Shown: piece after piece, positions 17,980-28,800 of the stretch
Layout of the letters: each line of letters starts with the position of its first letter
How positions within the stretch are numbered: position 1 is the first letter of the stretch
DNA from: Mycobacterium intermedium
Lineage (GTDB): Bacteria > Actinomycetota > Actinomycetes > Mycobacteriales > Mycobacteriaceae
Reading direction: 5' to 3'
DNA length: 64,000 nt
NCBI RefSeq assembly: GCF_002086275.1
Contig: NZ_MVHT01000030.1
Location: 1 to 64,000 of the forward strand
The notes under the pieces: generated by a model
Told to the model about the DNA's origin: nothing
The model's input: the letters and a program-made list of their open reading frames with translations, nothing else
Database searches by the model: none
Made by a program: the position numbers and the translations under genes

Positions 17980-18867
17980 TCAGGCAGGGCCTGCCGTCCT
18001 AGTTCTTGTCTTGGAGCGGGTGTTCCGAGCCCAACTCCAACCGGGCAACTTCTCCAGCCGAGCCGCCTTCTTCGGATCGAGCAGGTCGCGTGCGAAGAGT
18101 TGGCGCTGTTCGGCAACCCATGCGCCGAGTCCGTCACCATCCGGGGTTATGTATGCGCGCGGAACCCGAGCGGCACCATGCTTGTTGACGTAGGCGCGTA
18201 GCTGATTGAAGTAGCGTTGCCACTCATCAGGGTGGACGGCCGGTTGTACCGGGAGCCATCCGCCCGTGCTCGAACCTGTCACGCTGATGTCGTCCTTGAA
18301 CCACCGCTCGTGCGCGGGAGGTATGTCGTCGGCCTTGACCAGGATGTCTTCGCTCACCGCGCGCAGCAGTTGGCGCTTCAATTTTTCGTCGGACCGGTTC
18401 CGGGTGACGGCTTGGTTCTCGAACGAGACGTCCTCGACAAAGCGGTCGATCATGTCACGGAAACGGTCCTCGAGGCGATGGTCGCCCAAACAGTCAGGAT
18501 TACGGCGGACGAAGTCGACAACGGGGTCGACCGAGCGGATCATCCTGACCAGGGCCGCTCGGCTCTCGTTCATCAACCTGTTGACGTCGCCAATATAGAA
18601 GTCAAGGTTTGCCCGCGGCGCGAGGTTGTTCAGGTTGAATCCCAGCACCTGCGCGATCGCGAGAGCTTCGCCGAGCCTCGGCTCTCGCTGGCCGGCCTCG
18701 ATCCGGGTGATCGCCGACGTGTCGAGCTTGACCCCCGCCTCGCTGAGCCGGTCCGACAGCTGCTGCTGGGTTAGATCGGCCCTTAGCCGGGCAGTTTTCG
18801 CCCGCTCGGCGAACGTGCCGCCCAACTGGTCGTCATCTTCATGAGAGCGCCCGTCCATGTGCTGCAT
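17980..18867 (-). CDS. XRE-family regulator with a C-terminal helicase-associated domain
   Basis: About 295 aa. An XRE/Cro HTH covers roughly residues 15-85 (LTQQQLSDRL ... TRIEAGQREPRLGEAL). The last 80 residues (EWQRYFNQLRAYVNKHG, then LGAWVAEQRQLF and LEKLPGWSW) are a helicase-associated (HA) repeat, a DNA-binding-like module normally tandemly repeated in SF2 helicases. The union of XRE and a single HA repeat is uncommon. ATG 18867 is chosen (18858 also possible) because the frame further upstream is Cys-rich, non-protein-like and overlaps the promoter. An inverted repeat CTGTTGCAG/CTGCAACAG just upstream suggests autoregulation. Confidence 0.75.
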   Translation of the reverse strand: MQHMDGRSHEDDDQLGGTFAERAKTARLRADLTQQQLSDRLSEAGVKLDTSAITRIEAGQREPRLGEALAIAQVLGFNLNNLAPRANLDFYIGDVNRLMNESRAALVRMIRSVDPVVDFVRRNPDCLGDHRLEDRFRDMIDRFVEDVSFENQAVTRNRSDEKLKRQLLRAVSEDILVKADDIPPAHERWFKDDISVTGSSTGGWLPVQPAVHPDEWQRYFNQLRAYVNKHGAARVPRAYITPDGDGLGAWVAEQRQLFARDLLDPKKAARLEKLPGWSWARNTRSKTRTRTAGPA

Positions 18868-18886
18868 AGACACAGCATACAGGTCG

Positions 18887-18943
18887 CTGTTGCAGAAACA
18901 ATTGCAGCAGAGTACTGTGTCACAACAGGACCAACTGCAACAG
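18887..18943. promoter_or_regulatory. Inverted repeat upstream of the XRE-HA regulator
   Basis: CTGTTGCAG at 18887-18895 and its exact complement CTGCAACAG at 18935-18943 flank a third related word, TTGCAGCAG at 18902-18910. The site begins 20 bp before the chosen ATG of the XRE gene and lies in the divergent space shared with the ankyrin-like gene at 19167. TAGAAT at 19018-19023 could be a plus-strand -10. Autorepression and control of the neighbour are inferred from the layout. Confidence 0.45.
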
Positions 18944-19166
18944 AGCAGTAATGCTGTTGAAAGTGGTTGCAAGAGAAGCCGTCTTTTCATTGACACCAGC
19001 TTGTCAGTGCTCCGCTTTAGAATGGCCCTGCTGCGTGAGACGCCGTCGGCAAGTTCCGACTAGACGGTTCGCCAACCCTCGTGGGTGGCTCGGATGACGA
19101 AGCGGCCGACGTTAGACGACGTCGGCGAGAGGGCCTCCGCAGTGAGGCATGAGAGAGGAGGACCCC

Positions 19167-19856
19167 ATGGACGCTTATTCCGAGATTATTCAGGGCGCGC
19201 GAGTGTGGCAGGGCGTGTTGGACACCAACGTCATGGCCGACGACTTGGTCAAGGCGGGCCATCGACTGGCCGACGCTGCGAAAGTCGGCAACTGGCCCGA
19301 GGTGATGAAGGTGCTCGACAGTGAGTGGAGCTGGTTGGTCATCAACCAGTGGCGCCCGGGAGGACCCAGCTGGTTCACAGTCCTGCACCAAGCGGCATGG
19401 CACGGCGCACCCACCGATGTGGTCGAGGAACTCCTCGAACGGGGTGCCTTGCGGTCCCTTCGAGACGCGAAGGGGCGAACGCCTTTCGATGTGGCAGTCG
19501 CGCGCAACCGGACGACGAATTTGAGGGGACTGCTGCAACCGCCACGGTCGTCGCTGACCGATAAGCAGGTCCGAGCGCTCGACGCACGGCTCGCCAAGCT
19601 TATCGACGGCCGCATTAAAGGGCGCGTGTACGAGGGCGACTTGCGAAAGGTGCTGCGCTACCCGCCGGTCGAGATCCTCCAGGAGCTTCCCGGTCAGCGA
19701 GTCTGGTTTCCCATGCCCGCCAAGTACGGGTTCCACATCGAGCTGCAACGGGGCGGTCTTGAGGTCAAGAGCTGGTGCGGCTTCGTTGAGAGGTCGGGCC
19801 AAGCCCACCTTGTGACGCCCGAAGGGTCCGTTCTGGTCGATCAGGGATTCGTCTGA
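19167..19856 (+). CDS. Ankyrin-like protein (paralogue of the broken gene at 51888-52627)
   Basis: A 229-aa protein whose middle reads WFTVLHQAAWHGAPTDVVEE then LLERGALRSLRDAKGRTPFD, one to two ankyrin repeats. The C-terminal 90 residues (YPPVEILQELPGQRVWFPMP ... VKSWCGFVERSGQAHLV) form a separate domain I do not recognise. The ATG at 19167 follows GAGAGGAGGA by 5 nt, which decides it over an ATG 18 nt upstream. It is divergent from the XRE-HA regulator. Cytoplasmic, no signal peptide. A second copy 32 kb away has the same layout but is frameshifted. Function unknown; a protein-binding role is inferred. Confidence 0.8.
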   Translation: MDAYSEIIQGARVWQGVLDTNVMADDLVKAGHRLADAAKVGNWPEVMKVLDSEWSWLVINQWRPGGPSWFTVLHQAAWHGAPTDVVEELLERGALRSLRDAKGRTPFDVAVARNRTTNLRGLLQPPRSSLTDKQVRALDARLAKLIDGRIKGRVYEGDLRKVLRYPPVEILQELPGQRVWFPMPAKYGFHIELQRGGLEVKSWCGFVERSGQAHLVTPEGSVLVDQGFV

Positions 19857-19950
19857 ACGCCGGATAGCGATAGTCCCGACTCACCGGACGGTACGTCCGG
19901 GCTTGACCAAACTCAATTCCGCGATGACTCGCGGGTCTAAGGAGGTAATC

Positions 19951-21414
19951 ATGACTTTGACTGCTGCACAACGTGACCGCGCCTGCGGCACCCTGCTGGG
20001 TATGGCCGCCGGGGATGCCCTCGGCGCTGGGTACGAGTTTGGGCCCTCGCTGGCCCCCGACGTTCCGGTGGAGATGATCGGCGGCGGGCTGGGCGCCTTC
20101 GAGCGGGGCGAGTGGACCGACGACACGTCCATGGCGGTCCCGATCGCAGAAATCGCCGCCACAGGGGCGGACCTGCGCGACGAGCAGGCCCAAGACTACA
20201 TCGTGCGCCGCTGGCGCGAGTGGGCGCAAGCTCCGAAAGGCATTGGTAATCAGACTCGTTCGGTGCTCTCTGCGCTCGGAAGGCAGGGGATCTCTGCGAA
20301 ATTCGCGCGTGAAGAATCCGCGGCCTTGCACAAGCGCACCGGACACACGGCCGGCAACGGCTCGCTGATGCGCACCGCGCCGGTGGCCCTCGCCTACCTT
20401 GCAGACGAGGAAGCCCTGGCCGAAGCGGCCCGTGGGCTCAGCGACCTCACACACCACGACCCGGACGCGGGTGACGCCTGCGTGCTCTGGTGTTACGCCA
20501 TCCGCCACGCCGTCCTCACCGGGGATATCGATGCGCGGATCGGCCTGGACCGGCTGGACGCTGCGCGCCGCGACCTATGGGCATCACGCCTCGACGAGGC
20601 CGAGGCATCACCGCCTTCGCACTTCGCAGCCAAGAACGGCTGGGTGGTCGCCGCGTTACAGGGTGCGTGGTCTGCGATCGTGAATACACCTGTCCCGGCT
20701 GACGATTACACTTCCGGTGCATTCCGCGCCGATCATCTGCGGCTAGCATTGGAGGACGCCGTGCGCGGCGGTCATGACACCGACACCGTCGCCGCCATAG
20801 CTGGTGGGTTGCTTGGCGCCGCGTACGGAGCATCCGCGGTTCCCTCGCGTTGGCGGCTACTGCTGCACGGCTGGCCAGGATTGAGGACGCGCGGTCTGGT
20901 CAAGTTGGCGAACAACATCGTCGACAAAGGACAACCCGACACGTTCGATTACACCTACCGAGGATTTCCGGAAGCCCGTCAACCTGTGCGCCATCCCTAC
21001 GACGAGAAGGTGTGGATCGGGGGCGTCGCCGCACTGCGAAGCCTGCCCGAAGAAGTCGATGCGGTTGTGTCGCTGTGCCGGGTCGCAGATGAACACCTGC
21101 CCGTGGGTATGGAGCACCTCGACGTCCGCCTCGTCGACGCAGAAGGCGAGAACGACAATCTCGATTTCGTGCTACTCGACACCGTGCGGGCGATCGAGCA
21201 GTTGCGGGCCGCGGGCCGTACCGTATTCGTTCACTGTGTGCAGGCGTACAGTCGTACGCCCACCATCGCCGCTGCGTACGGAGCTTGCAAACGGGGCGTC
21301 GGTATCGACGAGGCGTTGGCTGACGTGGTGGCGGTGCTGCCCGGTGCCAACCCGAATCCTGAGTTCCGCAAAGCGCTCCGAGGGTGGCACCCGAAGGCGT
21401 GCGGCGGATCGTGA
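19951..21414 (+). CDS. ADP-ribosylglycohydrolase fused to a Cys-based phosphatase domain
   Basis: A 487-aa two-domain protein. Residues 1 to about 320 are an ADP-ribosylglycohydrolase: GMAAGDALGAGYEF, the metal site WTDDTSMA (about 54-61) and DTDTVAAIAGGLLGA (about 275). The rest carries VHCVQAYSRTPTIAAAYGAC, with a CX5R active site (about 427-434) typical of dual-specificity phosphatases. Such fusions could remove ADP-ribose and process the phosphorylated product or a phosphoprotein. AAGGAGG 7 nt before ATG 19951 fixes the start. The gene is convergent to a metallophosphoesterase. A role in reversing a toxin or NAD-linked signalling is inference. Confidence 0.88.
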   Translation: MTLTAAQRDRACGTLLGMAAGDALGAGYEFGPSLAPDVPVEMIGGGLGAFERGEWTDDTSMAVPIAEIAATGADLRDEQAQDYIVRRWREWAQAPKGIGNQTRSVLSALGRQGISAKFAREESAALHKRTGHTAGNGSLMRTAPVALAYLADEEALAEAARGLSDLTHHDPDAGDACVLWCYAIRHAVLTGDIDARIGLDRLDAARRDLWASRLDEAEASPPSHFAAKNGWVVAALQGAWSAIVNTPVPADDYTSGAFRADHLRLALEDAVRGGHDTDTVAAIAGGLLGAAYGASAVPSRWRLLLHGWPGLRTRGLVKLANNIVDKGQPDTFDYTYRGFPEARQPVRHPYDEKVWIGGVAALRSLPEEVDAVVSLCRVADEHLPVGMEHLDVRLVDAEGENDNLDFVLLDTVRAIEQLRAAGRTVFVHCVQAYSRTPTIAAAYGACKRGVGIDEALADVVAVLPGANPNPEFRKALRGWHPKACGGS

Positions 21415-21623
21415 GCAGCGACTCTCACTATTGAGTGGTCGGGACGACGCGGCAGGGAGGTGCCCAACGCCGGCACCGTAAGTTGTCCGGACACTGAGTT
21501 CCGGGCACACCGGTGTCGGCAGGGGCCCTTCCCGCCAGCGGTGTCATTCGGGGAAACTGTGGTGATGGCGAACCCGACTTTGGCGTGCGTTTGCAGCCTC
21601 GGCCGGGTCCGTCATCGATCTTT

Positions 21624-22644
21624 TTAAGCGTCGGTCGGCTGGCTCTGACGTGGGACCGACACGAAGTGATCCCGATCGATACGCGCCTCACCGGACCATC
21701 GATAGGCGGTCAATGCACCACCCTTGACCGCGCTGAAGTCGACACACGCGGTGAAGTCAGTCCAGTCTCGTCGGTGCGTAGGCGGCCCCTGGCGCCAATA
21801 ATGGCCGTAAAACACGGGGATTTGCTCGGTGTAGAGGTGAGGTTGGTGCTCGGGGGACAGTGGCGTGTCCGGCAATGGCGGGTACGGCGCGCCGTCGGCG
21901 GTGCGGAATCCTCCACCCATCTCGGCGATCTCGCGCAATGTCACGGGTCCGTCGTGCCACCAACGCACCCGGGCACGGTCACGGGGTTCTCCGTCCTTGT
22001 CGTGATAACGAGGATGTCCGTGGTCGGTCAGGCTTATTTCGGGCCCCTTCAGCAGCGTTTCCACCGCTGTGTAAAGCGGGTCGCCCTTGGCGGATGCGCG
22101 CACCAGCTCTTCCGCGGTAGCGAATCGGTCGCCGCCAAGTTCCTCGGTGACAATGGCAATCGAACTGCTATGCCAGCACGCATGTACCACCCGAAGTTCA
22201 CCAAGATCCAGCCACAGCGGCAGTGACCAGAACCATGCCAGGTAGTACTTGCGGTCCTCCCCGGTGACTTGTTTGAGGAATTCTGCGTGTTGACGCTCGT
22301 TCTTGGCTGACTTCGGGTCGCTCGGATCATCGTGGGGGCGAAGGTATTTCCCTGATCCCGGGGGCCACTCGGTGTCGTAGGCCAGTGCGTTGAACTCGTG
22401 GTTGCCCAGAACCATCTGGGCGCTGCCGGCGTCGACCATGGCCTTCACCGTTTCAAGGACTCGAAGTTGCTCGGGTCCGCGGTCGATCAGATCACCGACA
22501 AAAATTGCTGTCCGGTCTGGGTGGCGAAAAGGCGTCGCGGGTGCGAGTTCTTCTGTAGCCCAATGTGTCTAGCAGGGCTTCCAGTTCGGCCGCGCACCCG
22601 TGGACGTCGCCGATGATGTCGTAGCGTTTTTGCGAACGCTTCAT
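21624..22644 (-). pseudogene. Metallophosphoesterase with a single-base frameshift
   Basis: All signature motifs of a PP1/PP2A/PrpE-like phosphoesterase are present but in two frames. From ATG 22644 the reading gives MKRSQKRYDIIGDVHG (D-x-H); after about 38 codons it must shift to give RTAIFVGDLIDRG, then VLGNHEFNALAYD and VVHACWH, ending at 21624. Removing one T from the TTTT at 22527-22530 (minus strand) restores a continuous frame, DAFRHPDRTAIF. The total length of 1021 nt is one base more than a multiple of three. Unless this is a sequencing error, only a truncated product without the first metal ligands could be made. Confidence 0.85.
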
Positions 22645-22864
22645 TCTGCACTCCCTCTGCGCCCACTACGGGCGCGCACTCGACGCTCTTATCCGCACCG
22701 GTTGGGGCGGACCGCTTCGTCATCCGAGCCACCCATGAGCCTTGGGGTTGGCGCACCGCCAGTCGGAGCTTGAGGCGGTATCTCTTGAAGCAACTTCAGA
22801 TTACGACGAGCCACCGACAAAAAGGCTGCGCAAGCAGTCGCAGGTGGTGGCGCCCAAGGCGCTT

Positions 22865-25800
22865 CTAATCTGGAGTTCCCTCTAAGCGCTCGTTCAGGAA
22901 CTCAATGAGTGACGAGTTCAAAAGCGGCGCCTTCAGGCCACCCTCAGCCTGGCGGGCCCATTGTTTCTTCGCCCGTTCGACGACAACCTCGTGCAACTGA
23001 TCTACTCCGATGAGCATCCCCCGCGTCAAGAGGATTCGTCCGTGCTGACGGGCCTCGCGGCGAGTTGGCGGGCGCATGGCAGAACACGCAGGGCACAACC
23101 AGAGGGCCTGACGTTCCTGGCGAACACACTGCTTGCAAATTGCGACAGAGCAACAGTCACACCCAACCAGGCCGTCGACGCAAGCGTCGCACACCCGTGC
23201 GTGACAGTAGGGGCATTGCCCCCCCTCAGGGCCGAAATGCCCCTCGCGGTCGATCATGCCGCTGTCGAGTGGCACTTGGGTCGTATAGCTGACCTGCCGC
23301 CCGTCCGTATCGCCGGGCATTAACCGTGCCTCGTGTCGCCAAGGACGGCCACCTTCCACGCTTACCAGTTGTTCGACGCGGACGCCGATCGTCAGCGACC
23401 TGCGAGGCTCGGATTTCTTCGTCCGTTGTTCCAGCAAGGTCCTGAGCTTCGGAGGTAGTGTCCACAGCTCGGGCACCCGCACTTGCGCTGTCGGCATCCA
23501 CGCTCTTAATGCCTTGGCAGTCGTGTCTTGCAAGCTGTGTCGCGCGGCGGATTTGGTGATGCCTATTGGGTGTAAGTCGACAGAGACACTTGTCGCGTTT
23601 AGGACCGTTGAGAGCCTGACCGCCTTGGGATCGACAAAATCGTCGACCTCATCGGCATCTTCAAGGCCGAGCGAGCGGGCCAAGGTGGTAGCTAGCGGAG
23701 CCTGCGGTGAATCCGAGACTACGTACCACTTCACACTGTCGTTCGAACGAACACCAAGTGCGAACAATGTTGCAATACTGACGATTGCGGCTTCGGCAAG
23801 GTCGGTCGTGGCATACCCACGCAGGCGTGGGGATGGGTTCCACGCTTCAGCAACCCAGGACAAGTCTTTGTCGGACGTCTCCCACGCCACCACATTTTCG
23901 CTGACACCGGCCTCGGTCAACGTGCGGTCGATGAGCCCATAATCGGTGACCGCGACGTCGTGTCCGACACGATTCCATTGCAGCACTAGGTCGAAGACTT
24001 GAGGGCTCTGCGCGCGGCGTTTTAGCTTTCTAACTTTCCGCGGAATCCCTTCGATGGCTTTAGGCGGATTGGCTATCGGCTCGAAATCCTCTGCAATCAA
24101 ACGTGTGATGTCGCCCTCGGGTGAGGTGAACCAACGTGTATGGCGCCCATGTAAGTCGATTTCGTCAACCGACCAGGAAGCGTAGACGTACCGTTGTGAC
24201 TGGACCAGAAGGTGCGGCACATCGATGGGCGCCTCAGGGTCGAGGGTCTTGACGACTGGCTTGACTTGGACTCCGAGATGCCGGGATGCGGCCAGCTGCA
24301 GCTTGTACGCATCGTCGATCGTGTATTTACCGAGTACGACCCACCGCTCAACATTGCCATTGCGAACGATTGCTTGTTCGATCGCGTTACCTCGGTTGAT
24401 GAGGACGGTCGTTGCATTTGTATCGAAGCCGACGAAGACCGTGGCTCCCTGCACCGCGAGTTCCGTTGGAAGATCGTGTAACTGCTCATCGGTGGCAAGA
24501 GCCAACTTATCGCATGCCGGGCACAATAGATCGACACGGCAGCCTGCGCACATCTCGCGCTCGCAGACCCGACAGGGCTGTACGTCAGGGTCGCGGCCGC
24601 AGCCGGGACATGCTGCATCGTTGCAAAGAATGCATCGAACGTCCGGCACTGCGTGCTCCACCGATGCACACCGCCGGCACACCGAAGCGGAACAATGCGA
24701 ACAAGACACCGATGCGCGATTACCGATTCCGTCGCAGGCGGGACACGCCCAGGTCTTGCAGGATTCACACAATGCCGATGCGCCTGCTGCGTAGAAGTGC
24801 CCGTCGCGGCAAACCCCGAAGTCACTTTGGCGTTCGGCGATGTCGTCGAGCATCGGAGCGACCGGATGGCCGTCGAACATGCGATAGGTATGCGTCGCAG
24901 TTCCGTGACCGTGCCACGTCTCATGGACCTCGAAGCCGTTCTGGACGACTGCCGTGAACATCGGCTGGATTCGTGCCAGTAGGGCTCGGCCCAACTCTGT
25001 TGGCATCGCGTTGACCACGGGTCCACGCGGTAGGTGCTGACCTACACCCAACGTGGCCAATGATTCTGGTTGCGCAGGGACCAGGTCCAACTGGTCATTC
25101 GCGGGGGTAATCTCAGAAACCGGCTTGATCGTCCTGTCGACGAGTTGACACTCGGACGGTGTTGGAAACGGCTCAGCTATTGCCTGCGGTTCGTGCTGAC
25201 GTTGGCCCACTCTTCCGCCCGGGGTACCGCATGAGCGCAGGATCTCGAACCAGGCGAACTGCTCGTTGACCGACGCCCCATCGGGAAGCGCAATCCACTG
25301 CTCAGAAAAGTCCCCCTGGGCTTCGTCCTGAGCGCGCACCACAACCGCATCATGTCTGCGTTCTACCGAAATTTGCAGGCCCGCGAACCGAGTCGCTGCC
25401 AGTACTTCGTCCTCCGGTGAGTGGTCCCGCCAATTTAACTGCGCAACAGACTCGTCTAGTATCTGCAGCATGTCGTCGTCGCCTACGACACTCACACGTC
25501 CGATCAGCCGGTCCGCTTCAAGGCAGATGTCGGTGAACGTGGAGCGACGGGTTACCACCACGGCCGGCGGGGCTGGGGGAGCGACTTCGGCGCGAAGTTT
25601 CTCAAGAAGCGCCGTCAACTTCAGAGCACCTTCACCGCTCACTGTGGGCGCATCGTAATCAGGTATGTCGTCAATGGCGTCACAGTCGAGAGCGGACCCG
25701 GCGCCGTGTTCGACCCCGAGTTCGACCGCGACAGTGCTAAGGCTCCGCAACAACAGCGTGTCTTGATTTGGGGAAACCGTCCGTTCAGTGTGGTCGTGAA

Positions 25801-28800
25801 AAACCAATCCACTGTCAGGAGGCAATTCATTACGTAATGCGTAAGAGCGCAACCGCACTCGATGCTGGTCATCGACATCTTCATCGCGCACGATCAGTTG
25901 GCGACTGGAACCGTCGGTGCGTACCAACTCAGCGAAGCGCTGGCCTACCAGCAGTGTCGTGTCGTCGTGCAGGCGCCACGCAATCGCAAAGCTGGTATCG
26001 CGTTCTGGTGCCCGGTTGGGCCAGTTGCACCTTAGGCATAGCCCGCCAGTCTCTGCCCTGCACGAGCCGCAAACCGACGAGTCGCAGAGAGGGCAGTTCG
26101 TGAAGATGGCGTCCTCGCCGCACGCGGTGCAGCGATCATATCCACACGAATCGCAATGGGTGGCTTCGGTTTCGTCGATCCAGTGGGCATCGGAACAAAG
26201 AGCGAGCACGGTGATGGGCTCACCGGAGGCGTCGCTTTCCACGAGTGGTGGCTCGGTCAGGCCCCATTCGTAGGTCAGGGTTCCTTCGGATCCACCAGGT
26301 CCCGTCCAAACCTCTTCGACCAGCCAATCATCCTCGTCAAGGATGACAGCTAGCATCTTGGCTCGCGCTCGAACGTCGGGTGCCCGTCCGAGGCGCTGCT
26401 CTTCCGAGGCTAGCGCTCGCCGCAGTCGGGTCTTATCTTCGTATGAAGCCTCGGCGATTTGCGCGTTGTAGCCCTTACGAATTCGATCGAGTTCAATTTT
26501 TCGCTCGCGCAGGATCTGTTCGGTGCGTTCTTGCCGTCGCTGCTCAAGTTGTTCGGTCGCCGCGCGCTGGAAGGCGGCGACAATCTCAGAGGGATCACCG
26601 AAAGCCGATGGTAGGCACTCGCCGTCCTGGAGCGGGCGCCGCGGTAACCGAATTTCGTTGTGGGCTCCAAGTTCCGCCGTAATGATGTGTTCCGTAGTCT
26701 CGGCCTCTCCGACGGTGGCCCGGAATGTCGCATTTCCGCTCCACGTGCCACTTGGAATGAGTCTTCGCCGAGCAAGGGTGGTGCTCTGTGCGTGCCGAAA
26801 CGGAGTGGGTCCAGGGTCCTCCGGGATGACTGGGACGGTCGCGTGCATGTCGCCCCGTACCCGGAGGAGTCCAAGCAGTTCATCGAAGACAGGAGATCCG
26901 ACAGCGCATAGCTCCGCATCGGGATGATGTTCCATGCCAAGGCGATCAAAGGCGATGTGCAGCAACGTGCGCCCGCCGAGTTCTTCGGCGAGCTCCTCGT
27001 CGAATTGGACGGTTAGGAAGGCGCCTTCGCCATCCCCGGTGTCATGGATTAGCTGCGCATCAAGTGCTTTGAGAACTCGTCGAACCCAGGCCTGCACTTT
27101 TCGCTGCCGTATGCGTGCACGTTCGGCGACCTCAGGTGCGAGTTCGTTGGATCCTGCCTTGGTCAGTCCCTTGCGATGCTCCGCGGCCGATGCCATCCAG
27201 CTGCTAAGACCGGAGTCGGCGGCAATGAGGGTCGAGGCGCGCTTGCGCGCGTCGACAAGTTCGGTGCCGAGCTGAGACAGCAAGCTCTGCATCCTCGTGT
27301 CGTCTGGGGCGAACAACGCTTCCAGGACCCGCGATTCGAACGTCGCTGACTTCGAGTCGTCGAGTTCGCCCAGGATGGTGGTCACTTGTCCGAACAGGAG
27401 CTCGAACATCCGAAGCTTCTCTGCCAGAAGCCGATATACGCTTTCGTCGACTGTGCTCCGCGCGTACAAGTTGGCGACAAAGACCTCGTCTCTGGGTTGC
27501 GTCAAACGGTCCACCCGGCCGATGCGTTGCTCGATTCGCATCGGGTTCCAGGGCAGGTCGTAATTGAGTACGCAGTTGCAGAACTGGAGGTTCTGCCCCT
27601 CGGCTCCGGCGTCGGTCGAGATCATAATGGGTGCCTCGCCCGACTTGAACGCAGCGATAGTCGCGGCCCGTTCGCCGGCGGACATCGACCCATGGAATGC
27701 GGTCGCTCGAAGGCCCTCGGCGCTAATGCGACGCAACAGGCCGGTCACCGTATCGGTGTGCTGGGTGAAAATGAGGACACGTCCGTGCTCGCGTATCCAG
27801 TCACGCGTGATTTGCAGAGCAGCGTTTTCACGCGCGGAACCCTGGATGTCCATCGCAAGGTGGCCAATCTCGTTCAACGCCTTGCGGACCCGCTCGTTGG
27901 AGTGTCGCTCAGCCATGCGCAGCGCTGTGGTCCCCATCGAAAACGGGCTGGCCGTCAGCCGTAACGCAAGACTGCGCCGGCGCATGGTGTCACCCGAGTC
28001 GCGCATCACGTTTCGAAGCAGATCGGTGCACAACGCGTAGAGTTCACGCTCGCGGGGGCCGAGGTCGATCGGCACATCGACCGGACGACGTACCACCCGG
28101 TCCACGCCGGCTTGAGCCCTGGTGGTGCGAATCATTGCGCTACTGATCAAGCGACGCAACGCTGCAGGATCATTCGGCCGTCGAGGGTCACCGCTGCTCA
28201 TGTACTGGCTTTTGAAGGCACTTACCGAAGTGAATGTCCCTGGCCGCAGCAACTCAATAAGTCGGTAGAGCTCCAGCAGGTCGTTCTGGACCGGTGTGGC
28301 GGTCAGGAAGAACGCGTACCGGCAGGCGGTAGTCAAAGCGGTGATGAGTTCCCGCCTCTTCCGGGCGCCCGATCCTGCGGCGCGATGTGCCTCGTCGAGG
28401 ATGACGATGTCCCACGGTCGAGCGGTCAACTTGTCGATGTTGCTAGTGGCCAACTGCAGGCTGAGGATAAGTTTGTCCTGTTTCTGGATCTCATGCCCGC
28501 GGTAGGCCACTTCAAAAGGGAGATCGAACTTGTGGTCCATCTCCTCTCGCCACTGATCACGCAGCGGCGCTGGGCACAACACGAGGACTCGCCTGGCGAG
28601 ACCGCGAAGAGTTAATTCCTTGACGGCGAGGCCTGCCTCGATCGTTTTTCCGAGACCGACCTCATCCGCCAAGACGGCACGGCCGCGCAGTCTTGAAAGC
28701 GCATGTCGCGCAACGGCTTCTTGGTGTGGCATGCGATCGACGTTGGCGACGTCCACGGCGAGGAGTTCCTCGAAGTTGTCCAGGGTCGCCAGCTCTTCGC

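Noticed and set aside
19765..20508. 247-codon minus-strand frame
   Set aside because: Antisense to the ADP-ribosylglycohydrolase; composition typical of a shadow.
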